From contig JANQPA010000101.1 in assembly GCA_028285545.1 (NCBI GenBank), forward strand, positions 1 through 64,000: a stretch of 64,000 bases of DNA, read 5' to 3'. Source of the DNA: Saprospiraceae bacterium (lineage in GTDB: Bacteria > Bacteroidota > Bacteroidia > Chitinophagales > Saprospiraceae). The notes beneath the pieces are model-generated. The model was not told the DNA's origin, ran no database searches, and saw only the letters and a program-made list of their open reading frames with translations. Both the position numbers and the translations under genes were made by a program. Below are positions 45,115-55,027 of the stretch, in pieces (position 1 is the stretch's first letter; every line of letters begins with the position of its first letter).

Positions 45115-45999
45115 CTATTTTAGATCATCTAAAAAATTGATGGTCTGATCAAGGCTTCTCAATATTCTGGCATTTGTGGGCAGTAATACCTCTTGAGCGA
45201 CTACCTGATAGCCAGATAAGAGCAAGGTGGTATCTTCGAAATATTGGGCCATTCTATCAATATAACTTTGTATGGATTCTTTAGCAAAAGTCTCCGTAAT
45301 CATGGTAAATATATAATCGGGCTTATGGATCTTGTGGGCATCCTGAAGGTCTCCTAAAGAAATATCCTGGCCAATATATATGACGTGATTTTTTCTGGAC
45401 TTTAATAAATAGTGCATAAAAAGCAAGCTAAGTTCCTGCCGCTCTCCCTCCGGGAGGTAGATCATAAATTTTTTGTATTCTCTGCCAGCGGGTAAGGGCT
45501 CTTGATCTATGGCTACTATTATTTTTTGACGTATCAGATAACTCATAAAGTTTTCCTGCACCGGATTAATTGATCCGGTTAGCCAAAGCAGGCTTAATTT
45601 GTCAAGAAAAGGATAGATGATTTCCAACATTGTGCGTTCAAAACCGAGCTGTTGGATATTGGTGGAAACGATACGGTCAAATTTAAACTCGTCCATTTCG
45701 ATCATGGAAATGGTCAAAGCATCTAATTGAGTTCCATATTCAAAGTTGATTTCTGATATTGCCGCTACTTTTTCAGCAACTTCATTTCTAGTCATTTTGG
45801 CAATCTTTGAAATCTTTATGCCGTTTTTATTAAGGAGAGCGATATTGAGTAGAAATTTTAGGTCATCATCCTCATAATAACGAATATTGGTCTTGGTACG
45901 TTGAGGTTCAATAATACCGTAGCGCTGCTCCCAGATCCTAATGGTGTGAGCTTTAATGCCTGATAACTTTTCCAAATCTCTTATGGAATAAACCGCCAC
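45115..45999 (-). CDS. MerR-family regulator with degenerate B12-binding domain
   Basis: 294 residues from a GTG at 45999, the first start that gives the full MerR helix-turn-helix (VYSIRDLEKLSGIKAHTIRIWEQRYG, 3-28). A helical bundle and Rossmann-like domain like those of CarA/CarH/LitR follow. In CarH-type photoreceptors, cobalamin is held by W-x9-E-H and E-x-H-x-x-G. Here the first reads W139...E149-N150 and the second E186-R-Q188-E-L-S191, so both histidines are gone. It probably binds DNA through the N-terminus but senses something other than B12. No carotenoid genes are adjacent. Divergent from the T9SS protein gene at 46232. Confidence 0.85.
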   Translation of the reverse strand: MAVYSIRDLEKLSGIKAHTIRIWEQRYGIIEPQRTKTNIRYYEDDDLKFLLNIALLNKNGIKISKIAKMTRNEVAEKVAAISEINFEYGTQLDALTISMIEMDEFKFDRIVSTNIQQLGFERTMLEIIYPFLDKLSLLWLTGSINPVQENFMSYLIRQKIIVAIDQEPLPAGREYKKFMIYLPEGERQELSLLFMHYLLKSRKNHVIYIGQDISLGDLQDAHKIHKPDYIFTMITETFAKESIQSYIDRMAQYFEDTTLLLSGYQVVAQEVLLPTNARILRSLDQTINFLDDLK

Positions 46000-46231
46000 T
46001 TATGGTAATTATTTTAAGATTTCATTACATAATAACATACCAGAACCTATTTACAGCTTGTTCCTGTAATCCTTAGCTAAACAGCAACTTAAAAAAAAGG
46101 TTTAGGTTTTTGTCAAATTCGTGACTTTAATATTTATTGAGGGGCCTTAATGGGCAATTTTTTTCAAACAGGAAGTATCGATTTTTTAATTAACTTTATC
46201 GCATGTTGATAATTGAAAAGTCTTGTCAAAT

Positions 46232-49078
46232 ATGAAGTACAGATTTACCTTATTTATTTTGTTCTCGCTATTTTTATTTCAAACCAGTGGATGGAGCCAA
46301 TCAAGTAGTTGTGAATACATCCTGGAACTTAGAGATGGATTCGGTGATGGTTGGAATGGAGCCTCTATTCAACTGTCCTTAAATGGCGAGATCACCGTTT
46401 ATGACCTGGACAATCAAACGGATAATGGACTTCTGGAACGCATCATTTTAGACGTTAATACGGGTGATCAAGTATCGATTACCTACAATCGTGGTTTGTA
46501 CGATGAAGAGGTCAGTTGGTTTTTTATTGACCCAGAAGGAGAAATTTTAATAGAATTTAATGGAAATCCCCAGGTGGGTGAAGTGTTTAATCAAACTTTA
46601 AATTGCCCTACTTGCATAGGTCCACAAATAAATGAGATCATCCTGGAGGATGTCAGAGCCTCTACTGCAGATATAACCTGGAGTACTATTAATCAGCAGT
46701 CTGGCCAGTTTGTTGTAGAGGTAGGCCTTGGAGGCTTTACTCCTGGTACTGGCACAAGCATGTCTACAACAAATACAGATGTCCGACTAAGCAATCTGGA
46801 AGAGAATACAAGTTATGATTTGTATTTAAATGTCCGTTGTGATAATGGAGATGAGAGCAAAGTCATTGGCCCTGTTTCTTTTACTACCAGATGGGCAAAG
46901 GACACCCGTATACAAGCCATATTAAATCCGATTACCAGCTGTGATCTTGGATTTAATGATACTGTCAGAGTAAATATTCAAAACCTGGGTGGTGATCCTC
47001 AGACTTTAATTCCATTTAAGTATGATGTAAACGATCTGGGGCTTAATATTTCTATGCCCACCGATGGGCTTTATACGGGAGTTTTAGGAAAAGACAGCAT
47101 CGGACTTGCTGAGTTTGATTTGACCTTCAATTTTGCTAACCCCGGGGAATACACTATAAAATCATGGACTGAATTAGATGGTGACAGTTTTCCCGAAAAT
47201 GACACCCTAGAGCTTACTATTATTAGTATTCCTGAAGTAGATGTCTACCCTTACTCCGAAGCCTTTGAAAATTGGAGTGGAGGATGGACTATTGCATCAG
47301 AAAGTAGGTCTTCTTCCTGGTCACGTGGCCAGCCATCAGGAGCTGTAATCAACCAGCCAGCTGCCGGCAGCAATTCCTGGGTAACCAATCTCTCAGGTAA
47401 TTATAATTCAGGTGAAACCTCCTATTTGGTTTCTCCCTGTTTAGACTTTACCTCATTTTCGGAAGATCCGCAAATTTCCTTTTCTTTATTTGTAGATACA
47501 GAAGAAAATCTGGATGGTGCATGGCTTGAAATGAGCATTGATGACGGCGAGACTTGGACTAAATTATTAGCTTCTGACGATGCCATCAATTGGTATAATA
47601 ATACAAACACTCAAGTTTGGGATGGTAATGGCGGTTTTGAAGGCTGGGCCTTTGCTTCTAATATTTTGAGTGGCACTGCAGGCCTGGAGCGTGTGCGGGT
47701 AAGATTTGCCTTTTCCTCTGATTTTTCAATTAGTAAAGAGGGTATTGGAGTTGATAACATTCTTGTAAATGAGCTCTTCACTAATGACCTTGCTTCAGTA
47801 TCGGTTGCCTCAGCCTCTGAAGAAGCTTGCGGAGCAACGGATGATAATGTCATTCTAACTATTAGTAACCTGGGTAGTTCGCCTATCTCTTCTTTTGAAG
47901 TCAATTATCGAATTGGTGATGGAGATGTGGTTACAGAAAATGTATCTGGAACGATCATTTCCGGAGGACAATTGATCTATACATTCAATACTCCTTTTAA
48001 TTCCTTTGAGCAGGAAACCTTAAATATTACAGCCTGGGTGAATTTCCCGGGAGGAGATCAGTTTGCAGGTAATGACACCGTTAAAATAAGCCTTTCTACT
48101 TTAAAACAACTTCCATTTGGAGAAGATTTTGAAGGCCAGCGAATACCTGATCGCTGGATTTCTGATGGTGTAGTTACGGATGGACATAGTAGTCGTTCTT
48201 TTGTCCTTTCTGGAAACCTCTCAGGCAGCAATACCTCTTTTACTAGTGTGACTCCATTAATTGGTCCAGTGGCAGCCACTGATAGTTTGAGCTTTGAATA
48301 TAGGATTGTCAGCCAGGCAGGGAATGGAAATATAGGTGAAGAATTAAATGCAGGTGACCAGTTAATTGTTGAGGTCTCTACTGATTGTGGCCAAAATTAT
48401 GAAAACTTATTGATCATTAATGCCAGTAATCATGAAACTTCTGCTTTATTCGCTACCCGGGTGATTTACCTGGATGCCTATGAAGGAGAAACTCTTCGAT
48501 TCCGCTTTAGAGCTACCCGAGGTGCTGGAAATTACTGGGTAGATTTGGATAATATCAATATTGCTCGTTGTCCTCCTTCTTTGGATCTTAGTTTTGCAAT
48601 TGGAGATGAAGTAGGTATTAATTCCGGGAATGGTTCTGCTTCGGTTGATCCCGGTGCCGGAGAAGGTCCTTTCAATTATTTGTGGAGCAATGGAGATGAC
48701 AACAAAAGGGCCTCCAGATTATCAGCTGGTGTTTATACGGTAACTGTTACTGATCGTTTTGGTTGTACAGATACAGGAGAGGTATTAGTCGGATTATTTG
48801 TAGATGCGGATGAAACTCCCATTGAGATTGATGAGTTGGTCTTTTCTCCCAACCCTACAAAGGGTATTGTCAATATGAATCTTGAATTAAAAGAAAATCA
48901 GGATGTCAGTTTGCAATTGGTAAATATGATGGGCCAAATACTCTGGCAGCGACAGGATAAAAACATCAAAACATTAAATTACCCTATCGACCTGTCCGCA
49001 TTTCCTGACGGAATGTACTTTGTCAGGGTAAAAACTGGAAAGCAATTTATTAGCCGCAAGCTGATAAAATCACGTTAA
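46232..49078 (+). CDS. Large T9SS-secreted modular surface protein
   Basis: 948 residues from the ATG at 46232 (a TTG three codons earlier is less likely). Signal peptide about 1-22. Order of regions: a DGFGDGWNGA beta-sandwich common in T9SS cargo; a fibronectin type III domain (about 130-225); CARDB/MAM-like beta domains, two of them similar (each with a DLASVSV- or TSCDLGFNDTV-like opening); a SprB-like repeat (SGNGSASVDPGAGEGPFNYL, LSAGVYTVTVTD); and a type A C-terminal sorting domain (FSPNPTKGIVNMNL, FPDGMYFVRVKT). It is exported by type IX secretion and probably attached to the surface as an adhesin-like protein. No enzyme motif was seen. Confidence 0.87.
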   Translation: MKYRFTLFILFSLFLFQTSGWSQSSSCEYILELRDGFGDGWNGASIQLSLNGEITVYDLDNQTDNGLLERIILDVNTGDQVSITYNRGLYDEEVSWFFIDPEGEILIEFNGNPQVGEVFNQTLNCPTCIGPQINEIILEDVRASTADITWSTINQQSGQFVVEVGLGGFTPGTGTSMSTTNTDVRLSNLEENTSYDLYLNVRCDNGDESKVIGPVSFTTRWAKDTRIQAILNPITSCDLGFNDTVRVNIQNLGGDPQTLIPFKYDVNDLGLNISMPTDGLYTGVLGKDSIGLAEFDLTFNFANPGEYTIKSWTELDGDSFPENDTLELTIISIPEVDVYPYSEAFENWSGGWTIASESRSSSWSRGQPSGAVINQPAAGSNSWVTNLSGNYNSGETSYLVSPCLDFTSFSEDPQISFSLFVDTEENLDGAWLEMSIDDGETWTKLLASDDAINWYNNTNTQVWDGNGGFEGWAFASNILSGTAGLERVRVRFAFSSDFSISKEGIGVDNILVNELFTNDLASVSVASASEEACGATDDNVILTISNLGSSPISSFEVNYRIGDGDVVTENVSGTIISGGQLIYTFNTPFNSFEQETLNITAWVNFPGGDQFAGNDTVKISLSTLKQLPFGEDFEGQRIPDRWISDGVVTDGHSSRSFVLSGNLSGSNTSFTSVTPLIGPVAATDSLSFEYRIVSQAGNGNIGEELNAGDQLIVEVSTDCGQNYENLLIINASNHETSALFATRVIYLDAYEGETLRFRFRATRGAGNYWVDLDNINIARCPPSLDLSFAIGDEVGINSGNGSASVDPGAGEGPFNYLWSNGDDNKRASRLSAGVYTVTVTDRFGCTDTGEVLVGLFVDADETPIEIDELVFSPNPTKGIVNMNLELKENQDVSLQLVNMMGQILWQRQDKNIKTLNYPIDLSAFPDGMYFVRVKTGKQFISRKLIKSR

Positions 49079-49354
49079 ATTTCTACTAAAGCAATAAAAA
49101 AGAGGGCGTCTCATAACTTCTACCTCTCGGTAGACATATCCTGAGCCGCCAAATAATTTTCTTTTTAAGAGTTTTTTTAGAGGAAAATTTCATTTTCCTC
49201 TAAAAAAACCTCTCAAAGAAATAATATTGGCTGGCGAATCCGCCTAAGGCGGGTGAAACAGCCTCTTTTTTATTTTTGGGAATCAATCAAAACCATTTTG
49301 GAATCTGATTGTATCCTTTACATTGAACACACAATCAAATCAAACCATAAAGAC
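49079..49354. repeat. Spacer with MITE-like inverted-repeat element
   Basis: Element 49094-49273 (180 bp). Its ends, ATAAAAAAGAGGgC and GCCTCTTTTTTAT, are a 13-bp terminal inverted repeat with one bulge. Inside are a 21-bp hairpin (49168-49213) and a CCGCCTaaGGCGG palindrome (near 49240). It could be a small non-autonomous element or a complex terminator of the upstream gene. The remaining spacer has no ORF. Confidence 0.55.
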
Positions 49355-50497
49355 ATGAAAATTGGCATTGTTTGCTATCCAACCTATGGTGGAAGTGGAG
49401 TTGTGGCTACTGAATTAGGGATAGGTTTGGCTAATCTTGGACATGAAATACACTTTATCACCTATAAGCGTCCGGCCCGGCTAACATCTTTTCATGAAAA
49501 TGTTTTTTATCACGAAGTAGATACTGAAGAATATCCCCTATTTGAATATATGCCCTATGATAGCATGCTGGCCAGTAAAATGGTGGATGTGGTAAGATAT
49601 GAAAACCTAGATATTCTGCATGTACATTATGCCATTCCACATGCAGCTGTTGCCTATTTATCTAAGAAGATCTTATTAAGCAAAGGTAAGTACGTGCCCG
49701 TAGTCACCACCCTCCATGGAACCGATATAACTCTGGTAGGGAAAAACAAAGCTTTTTCACCAGTTGTCGAGTTCTCTATTAATAAGTCCGATGGGGTCAC
49801 GGCAGTTTCTGAAAGTTTAAAGCAGCAAACGCTTGATTATTTTGATATAAATAAGAACATAAAGGTCATTCCAAATTTTATCGACTTTGAGCGATTTAAG
49901 CGAATCAATAAGGATCATTTCAAAAAAGCTATCGCTCCAAACGGCGAGCGGATTATTACCCATGTATCTAACTTTCGGAAAGTAAAGCGCATAGATGATG
50001 TGGTCAAGGTGTTCCATCGCATAAACCAAAACCTTCCCTCAAAATTATTGCTGATCGGAGATGGTCCCGAGCGTCGGAAAGCCGAATCGCAGTGTCGCAG
50101 GCTCGGTTTATGTGATGAAATTCGGTTTCTTGGAAAACAGGACGCTATTGAAGAGTTAATGGCCGTTTCTGATCTATTTTTGCTCCCATCACAGAAGGAG
50201 AGCTTTGGACTGGCAGCGTTGGAAGCACTAGCTTGTGAAGTTCCTATCATTTCCTCTAATGCCGGTGGTCTTCCCGAAGTTAACCTTCAGGGCAAAACAG
50301 GTTTTTTGAGTGAAGTAGGTGATGTAGAGGATATGGCTAATAATGCTCTGAAAATCCTCAATAATAAAAAATTGCATAATGAATTCCGAAAGAATGCCTT
50401 GCAGCAAGCCAAACGCTTTGACATCAGTAACATTCTTCCTGAGTATGAATCTTATTATGAAGAGGTTTTAAAAACGGCAGTATATACCGCTCCTTAA
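49355..50497 (+). CDS. bshA: BshA-type glycosyltransferase (bacillithiol synthesis)
   Basis: 380 residues from the ATG at 49355. An upstream GTG at 49253 would add 34 residues without family character. The start MKIGIVCYPTYGGSGVVATE is diagnostic of BshA, which makes N-acetylglucosaminyl-malate, the first step of bacillithiol synthesis. GT-B fold: N-terminal acceptor domain; C-terminal UDP-sugar domain with ESFGLAALEALAC (E-x7-E pattern), NAGGLPE and KTGFLSEVGD. Low-molecular-weight thiol supply and redox defence. Convergent with the mre operon; no clear terminator in the 50 nt between them. Confidence 0.9.
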   Translation: MKIGIVCYPTYGGSGVVATELGIGLANLGHEIHFITYKRPARLTSFHENVFYHEVDTEEYPLFEYMPYDSMLASKMVDVVRYENLDILHVHYAIPHAAVAYLSKKILLSKGKYVPVVTTLHGTDITLVGKNKAFSPVVEFSINKSDGVTAVSESLKQQTLDYFDINKNIKVIPNFIDFERFKRINKDHFKKAIAPNGERIITHVSNFRKVKRIDDVVKVFHRINQNLPSKLLLIGDGPERRKAESQCRRLGLCDEIRFLGKQDAIEELMAVSDLFLLPSQKESFGLAALEALACEVPIISSNAGGLPEVNLQGKTGFLSEVGDVEDMANNALKILNNKKLHNEFRKNALQQAKRFDISNILPEYESYYEEVLKTAVYTAP

Positions 50498-50546
50498 GAA
50501 AGAAAAAGGAAGTATAAAATGTTGTTCTTTTACAGGTGCTTATGCC

Positions 50547-52409
50547 TTAGGGAAGCAGTTCAAGCAGGTTTGCATTTTTGATGTATTCCAGGCGCCAGAG
50601 TCTTTCTCTGGGAATCTCTCCTCTGATATATTTTTCAATCATCAAACTGGCAATAGGAGCAGCGTAAGTTCCTCCAAATCCTGCGTTTTCTACATATACG
50701 ACCACGGCAATTTGAGGGTTTTCCTTTGGAGCAAAACTAAAAAATATAGAATGATCCTTGCCTGAGTTTTCTGCTGTTCCTGTTTTTCCACAAATGGGAA
50801 TATCAGGGATATAAGCCGAACGTGCCGTTCCTGCCAATACAGCCCTTTCCATTCCATCAATTACTGGTTCAAAATGCTCCTTATCAATGCCGATAAAATT
50901 CTTTTTTAAATATTTTTCCGGGATGGAAGCATTACTATTCAGATATCCTTTGACCAGATGTGGGGTAATGTAATAGCCTCTATTTGCCAGCATAGCTGCA
51001 GCGTTCACCATTTGCATATTGGTCATTTGAATTTCGCCCTGACCAATAGCCAGGGAACGGATCCAGAGGGAATTCCATCTTTGTCCTTCTTGTTGTTTAT
51101 TAAACCAATCGGTATAATATCGGGAGGTAGGATAATTACCTCCTTTTTCCGAAGGGAAATCAATGCCCAGAGGTTTACCCAGGCCAAACCTATTCAGATA
51201 GGCATTAAAAGTATCGAGGCCGATATTGGGCTGATCAAAACCAAATTGATCTACCACTTCTCTAAAAACCGTCACAAAATAAGCATTGCAGGAATGCTGG
51301 ATGGCCATACTTACACTGGTGCAGGTAGGATGGCCGTGGCAGCCTGTCAACCTAAGGCCGTTATGAAAATAGGCTCCATTACATCGGATTAATCTTTTAG
51401 GTTTGAGAACTCCTTCCTGCATAGCAATAAGTGCTACCAAAGGTTTGAATAAAGATCCGGGAGGATATTGTGCCAAAACAGCCCTGTTAAAAAGTGGTTT
51501 AAGGGAATCTCTATTTAAGCTTAGGTATGCTTTTCCTCGTTCTTCATTACCAATGACTAAATCATTAGGATCATAACCCGGACTGCTAACCATGGCCAGA
51601 ATTTCACCAGTAGCAGGTTCCAAGGCAATGATACTCCCTCTTTTATTTTCCATTAGCATTTCTCCAAATGCCTGCAGATCCAGATCGATGGTTGAGACCA
51701 GATCTTTTCCGGATTTAGCAATAACGTCTCTTCTTTCGGACTTATAGGTGTCGATAACTCTCCCTAGGTTATCCTTGAATACATACTTAGCCCCTTTTTC
51801 ACCTCTTAACAATTCTTCATAAGAAGACTCTAAGCCTGTAGCACCAATATAATCTCCTGAGGCATAAATATCATTGGCTTGTTCAACTTCACGCTTATTC
51901 ACCTCTCTTATGTATCCTAAAAGATGAGCGCCGGTGTTGGCAGGATAGCCTCTAACATTTCTAAGTTGCACAAAGAACCCCGGAAATTGATACAGGCTTT
52001 CCTGGAACCGGGCAAAACGCTCGGCTGATATTTTGCTCATAAATACAAAAGGCACAGATTTTGAGAAGCGATCATCTCTCCAGTTTTTATGTAAAGATTC
52101 TCTAAAAAAAGCACCATCAATATTAAGCAGTTCACAAAATTTAGAGGTATCCATTTCTGGATCAATCCGGTTATAAGTGACCATCAGGTCATAAATCGGA
52201 TCATTATTCACCATAAGATTGGTATCTCTATCATAAATTACTCCTCGGGAAGGGTAGATGGTCAATTTATCAATAGCAGTAGCATTGGCTTTGGTACGAA
52301 AAGTGCTGTCTACCAGTTGCAACTGCATTGCCTTTCCAATCAATAAAAGCGCTGCTACCAGAAAAAAGAATTGTATTGTATTTTGCCTTTTTTTAAATGT
52401 ATCTGCCAC
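50547..52409 (-). CDS. mrdA: Penicillin-binding protein 2 (cell elongation transpeptidase)
   Basis: 620 residues from a GTG at 52409. One N-terminal membrane helix (about 11-28). The dimerisation domain contains SRGVIYDRDTNLMVNN. The transpeptidase domain carries S319-x-x-K322 (PPGSLFK), S373-C-N375 and a KTGTAENS motif. It crosslinks peptidoglycan during side-wall growth as partner of RodA and MreB. Last gene of mreB-mreC-mreD-mrdA; in many Bacteroidota rodA comes next, but here the convergent bshA gene follows. Confidence 0.93.
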   Translation of the reverse strand: MADTFKKRQNTIQFFFLVAALLLIGKAMQLQLVDSTFRTKANATAIDKLTIYPSRGVIYDRDTNLMVNNDPIYDLMVTYNRIDPEMDTSKFCELLNIDGAFFRESLHKNWRDDRFSKSVPFVFMSKISAERFARFQESLYQFPGFFVQLRNVRGYPANTGAHLLGYIREVNKREVEQANDIYASGDYIGATGLESSYEELLRGEKGAKYVFKDNLGRVIDTYKSERRDVIAKSGKDLVSTIDLDLQAFGEMLMENKRGSIIALEPATGEILAMVSSPGYDPNDLVIGNEERGKAYLSLNRDSLKPLFNRAVLAQYPPGSLFKPLVALIAMQEGVLKPKRLIRCNGAYFHNGLRLTGCHGHPTCTSVSMAIQHSCNAYFVTVFREVVDQFGFDQPNIGLDTFNAYLNRFGLGKPLGIDFPSEKGGNYPTSRYYTDWFNKQQEGQRWNSLWIRSLAIGQGEIQMTNMQMVNAAAMLANRGYYITPHLVKGYLNSNASIPEKYLKKNFIGIDKEHFEPVIDGMERAVLAGTARSAYIPDIPICGKTGTAENSGKDHSIFFSFAPKENPQIAVVVYVENAGFGGTYAAPIASLMIEKYIRGEIPRERLWRLEYIKNANLLELLP

Positions 52410-52456
52410 AAGTCTTTATTTTTTTCCAGCCAGACAAAAAAGGTGTCATGCCTAAA

Positions 52457-52978
52457 TTAATTTGATGGATTAGTTATCGCCATAATCAACATCAGAAATA
52501 ACATTGAAAGTGCAAAAGAAATTATAGATTTAATTAAGATACTAACTATATAAACATATGTAAAGGCTTCAACAGAAAAATAGAAGAAAATATGGAGCCC
52601 CATTAATATTCCTGTATATCTAAAAAACCAGGCCCAGCCCATTCTTTTAGGGGTGGGGCTAGAATTAGCTGTATAGCCTCCTTTGGGCTCAATTCTACGA
52701 ACCAGACTGGGTCTGAAATAAGCGATAAAAAGCATTACACTCGCATGAATCCCGGGAGAATCATAAAACATATCAATGGTTAGGCCCAAAAGGAACCCCA
52801 ACCCATTTAACAGCATAGGGTTGGTCTGAAAAGGAAGAAGCAATATGAATAAAGGATAAATAAAGATATTGACATAAGGGAAATCAGGAAAAGCATTACC
52901 AATTCTTTGCAAGACCAGTACCTGAAAAAGGCAGATTAGAAAAAACCGAAATAAATTATTAAAAAAATCTTTACTCAT
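52457..52978 (-). CDS. mreD: Rod-shape protein MreD
   Basis: 173 residues with four to five hydrophobic helices and MreD-like features (FPYVNIFIYPLFILLLPFQ; LGLTIDMFYDSPGIHASV). Integral inner-membrane partner of MreC in the elongation complex. The start overlaps the end of mreC by 8 nt, consistent with coupled translation. The family is poorly conserved, so position between mreC and mrdA is important evidence. Confidence 0.88.
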   Translation of the reverse strand: MSKDFFNNLFRFFLICLFQVLVLQRIGNAFPDFPYVNIFIYPLFILLLPFQTNPMLLNGLGFLLGLTIDMFYDSPGIHASVMLFIAYFRPSLVRRIEPKGGYTANSSPTPKRMGWAWFFRYTGILMGLHIFFYFSVEAFTYVYIVSILIKSIISFALSMLFLMLIMAITNPSN

Positions 52979-53795
52979 TATTCCCTTCTATATTCAAAAG
53001 TTCTTGTCGATCTTTATTTTTCACAACATATACATGCTCCATCTTGCTTAAATCATTCATTAGCTTCACTTTTATCGTGTAAAAATTATTCCCCTCTGGC
53101 AATGAATCTGAAGCAATAGTACCTATAGGAATACCCGGTGGAAACATGAAGGAATATCCGCTGGTTTCAACGGTATCTCCCAACTCTATATTAGCATGTT
53201 TGGGAACATCATCCAAATCCAAAACTGTAGGGTCTCGTTCATTTTTCCAAACCAAAGATCCAAAGTAAGGCGTAGATCTAAGCCGGGATGAAACCCTGGT
53301 TTGGCGATGCAGTAAAGACATGGCTACTGAATAATTTTCGGATACACCAACCGTGATTCCTATTAATCCATCCATACTAATGACCCCCATATGTTTATCT
53401 ACTCCTTGTTTTTTCCCAACATCCAGAGTTATCATATTATCTAGAGCAACTATGGAGTTTTTGATAATCTTTGCAGGAATAAATTCATACTGAGCGTTCA
53501 AACTATCCAAAATCAAAGAATCCAATTCAAAATCAGAACCTTCAACAGCTTGCAAGTACTGCCGTAGTTGGGTATTTTCCCGTTCCAGTTTTTTATTTTC
53601 TTCCCTCAGGTCAAGGTAGTCAAGTGCATTGGAATAAATATCAAAAATGGTACCGGCGTAAGTGCTGGTTGAGTTTAACAATATCTGCCTTTGTTCTCGG
53701 TTATAATTTACAATAATTGTGAAGCACACCAATTCCAGGACGAAAAAGGAAAAGAAATTTCTATACCTGATGATGAATTCAATCAAATTGCGCAT
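52971..53795 (-). CDS. mreC: Rod-shape protein MreC
   Basis: 274 residues: one N-terminal membrane helix (about 13-32), a coiled coil (about 58-85, NALDYLDLREENKKLERENT) and a periplasmic double beta-barrel domain (VGKKQGVDKHMGVISMDGLIG, RLRSTPYFGSLVW, SGYSFMFPPGIPIGTI). Forms the periplasmic scaffold linking MreB filaments to PBP2. Located 18 nt after mreB and overlapping mreD. Confidence 0.92.
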   Translation of the reverse strand: MRNLIEFIIRYRNFFSFFVLELVCFTIIVNYNREQRQILLNSTSTYAGTIFDIYSNALDYLDLREENKKLERENTQLRQYLQAVEGSDFELDSLILDSLNAQYEFIPAKIIKNSIVALDNMITLDVGKKQGVDKHMGVISMDGLIGITVGVSENYSVAMSLLHRQTRVSSRLRSTPYFGSLVWKNERDPTVLDLDDVPKHANIELGDTVETSGYSFMFPPGIPIGTIASDSLPEGNNFYTIKVKLMNDLSKMEHVYVVKNKDRQELLNIEGNNE

Positions 53796-53813
53796 AGGCA
53801 GACCAATATTGCT

Positions 53814-54851
53814 TTATACGCTCTTTCTATCGATTAAAAAGGTGTAGCGATCTGAATTTTTCAAGGCAATACCTGTTCCTCGCACTACTGCTCGTAAAGG
53901 ATCTTCAGCAATGTGAATAGGTAGCTTAGTGCGTTGCCCAATTCTTTTGTCTAGTCCCCGTAGTAATGCACCTCCTCCTGTCAGATACAAGCCTGTACGA
54001 TATATATCGGAAGCTAATTCTGGTGGTGTGGCCTCCAGGGCTTTAAGAACAGCATCTTCAATCTTGGAAATGGATTTATCGATAGCGTGCGCAATTTCGC
54101 GGTAATTTACTTTTATTTGCTTGGGGATACCCGTCATCAAATCCCGTCCGTTTACAGCAAAATCTTCTGGTGCAGACTCTTCATCCAAATGGTCAAGAGC
54201 TGAGCCGACGTGGATTTTTAGCTGTTCTGCCGTGCGCTCTCCAATTAAGATATTATGCTGGCGTTTCATATAACTCATAATATCACTTGTAAACTCATCG
54301 CCAGCAATCCGAATGGATTGGTCACAGACTATTCCGGACAAAGCAATAACGGCAATTTCTGTGGTACCTCCTCCAATATCAATAATCATATTACCAACCG
54401 GTTCTTCTACATCAATGCCAATTCCCAAAGCAGCGGCCATGGGTTCATGAATGAGGTAAGTCTCTTTACTGTCAACATGATCGGCAGAATCAAAAACAGC
54501 ACGTTTTTCAACTTCGGTAATACCAGAAGGAATACAAATAACCATTTTCATATGAGAAAACAGGCGGCGGGTATTTCCCATCATTCCAATAAATCCTTCT
54601 ATCATGCTTTCAGCTGCCTGGAAATCAGCAATTACCCCATCCTTAAGAGGTCGGATGGTTTTTATATCTTCATGTGTTTTTTCATGCATTAGCATGGCCT
54701 TCCTGCCTACTGCAATGGTCTCACCCGTCCGGCGGTCAATCGCTACAATAGAGGGTTCATCAACAATTACTTTTCCGTCTTGTATAATCAGCGTATTTGC
54801 AGTACCTAAATCGATCGCTAATTCTTGCTTAAAGAAATTAAAAAACTTCAT
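53814..54851 (-). CDS. mreB: Actin-like rod-shape protein MreB
   Basis: 345 residues, full length. ATP-binding motifs of the actin fold are clear: phosphate 1 IDLGTANTLI, connect 1 and phosphate 2 MIIDIGGGTTEIAV, adenosine motif LTGGGALLRGLD. The amphipathic N-terminus MKFFNFFKQ can attach to the membrane. Directs side-wall peptidoglycan synthesis. First gene of the operon to mrdA. The 170-nt region upstream is A/T-rich; no promoter could be fixed. Confidence 0.96.
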   Translation of the reverse strand: MKFFNFFKQELAIDLGTANTLIIQDGKVIVDEPSIVAIDRRTGETIAVGRKAMLMHEKTHEDIKTIRPLKDGVIADFQAAESMIEGFIGMMGNTRRLFSHMKMVICIPSGITEVEKRAVFDSADHVDSKETYLIHEPMAAALGIGIDVEEPVGNMIIDIGGGTTEIAVIALSGIVCDQSIRIAGDEFTSDIMSYMKRQHNILIGERTAEQLKIHVGSALDHLDEESAPEDFAVNGRDLMTGIPKQIKVNYREIAHAIDKSISKIEDAVLKALEATPPELASDIYRTGLYLTGGGALLRGLDKRIGQRTKLPIHIAEDPLRAVVRGTGIALKNSDRYTFLIDRKSV

Positions 54852-55027
54852 TAAAATTGTTTATGGGATTTACGAATAACACTCCCGAATAAAACTTAGT
54901 TTGAATGACCTTGAAAGTTAAGAACTTTTTTCGGCTTATTCTAATATACTTAATGGGAAGATTTGCCGCAAAAAAACACATTTTTTGGCTAAAAATAAAA
55001 CCTCTTCTATGCTAATGTGATTATTTC

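Noticed and set aside
49253-49354. N-terminal extension of BshA from a GTG start
   Set aside because: The extra 34 residues overlap the repeat element and have no family character; all BshA-like features begin at the ATG at 49355.
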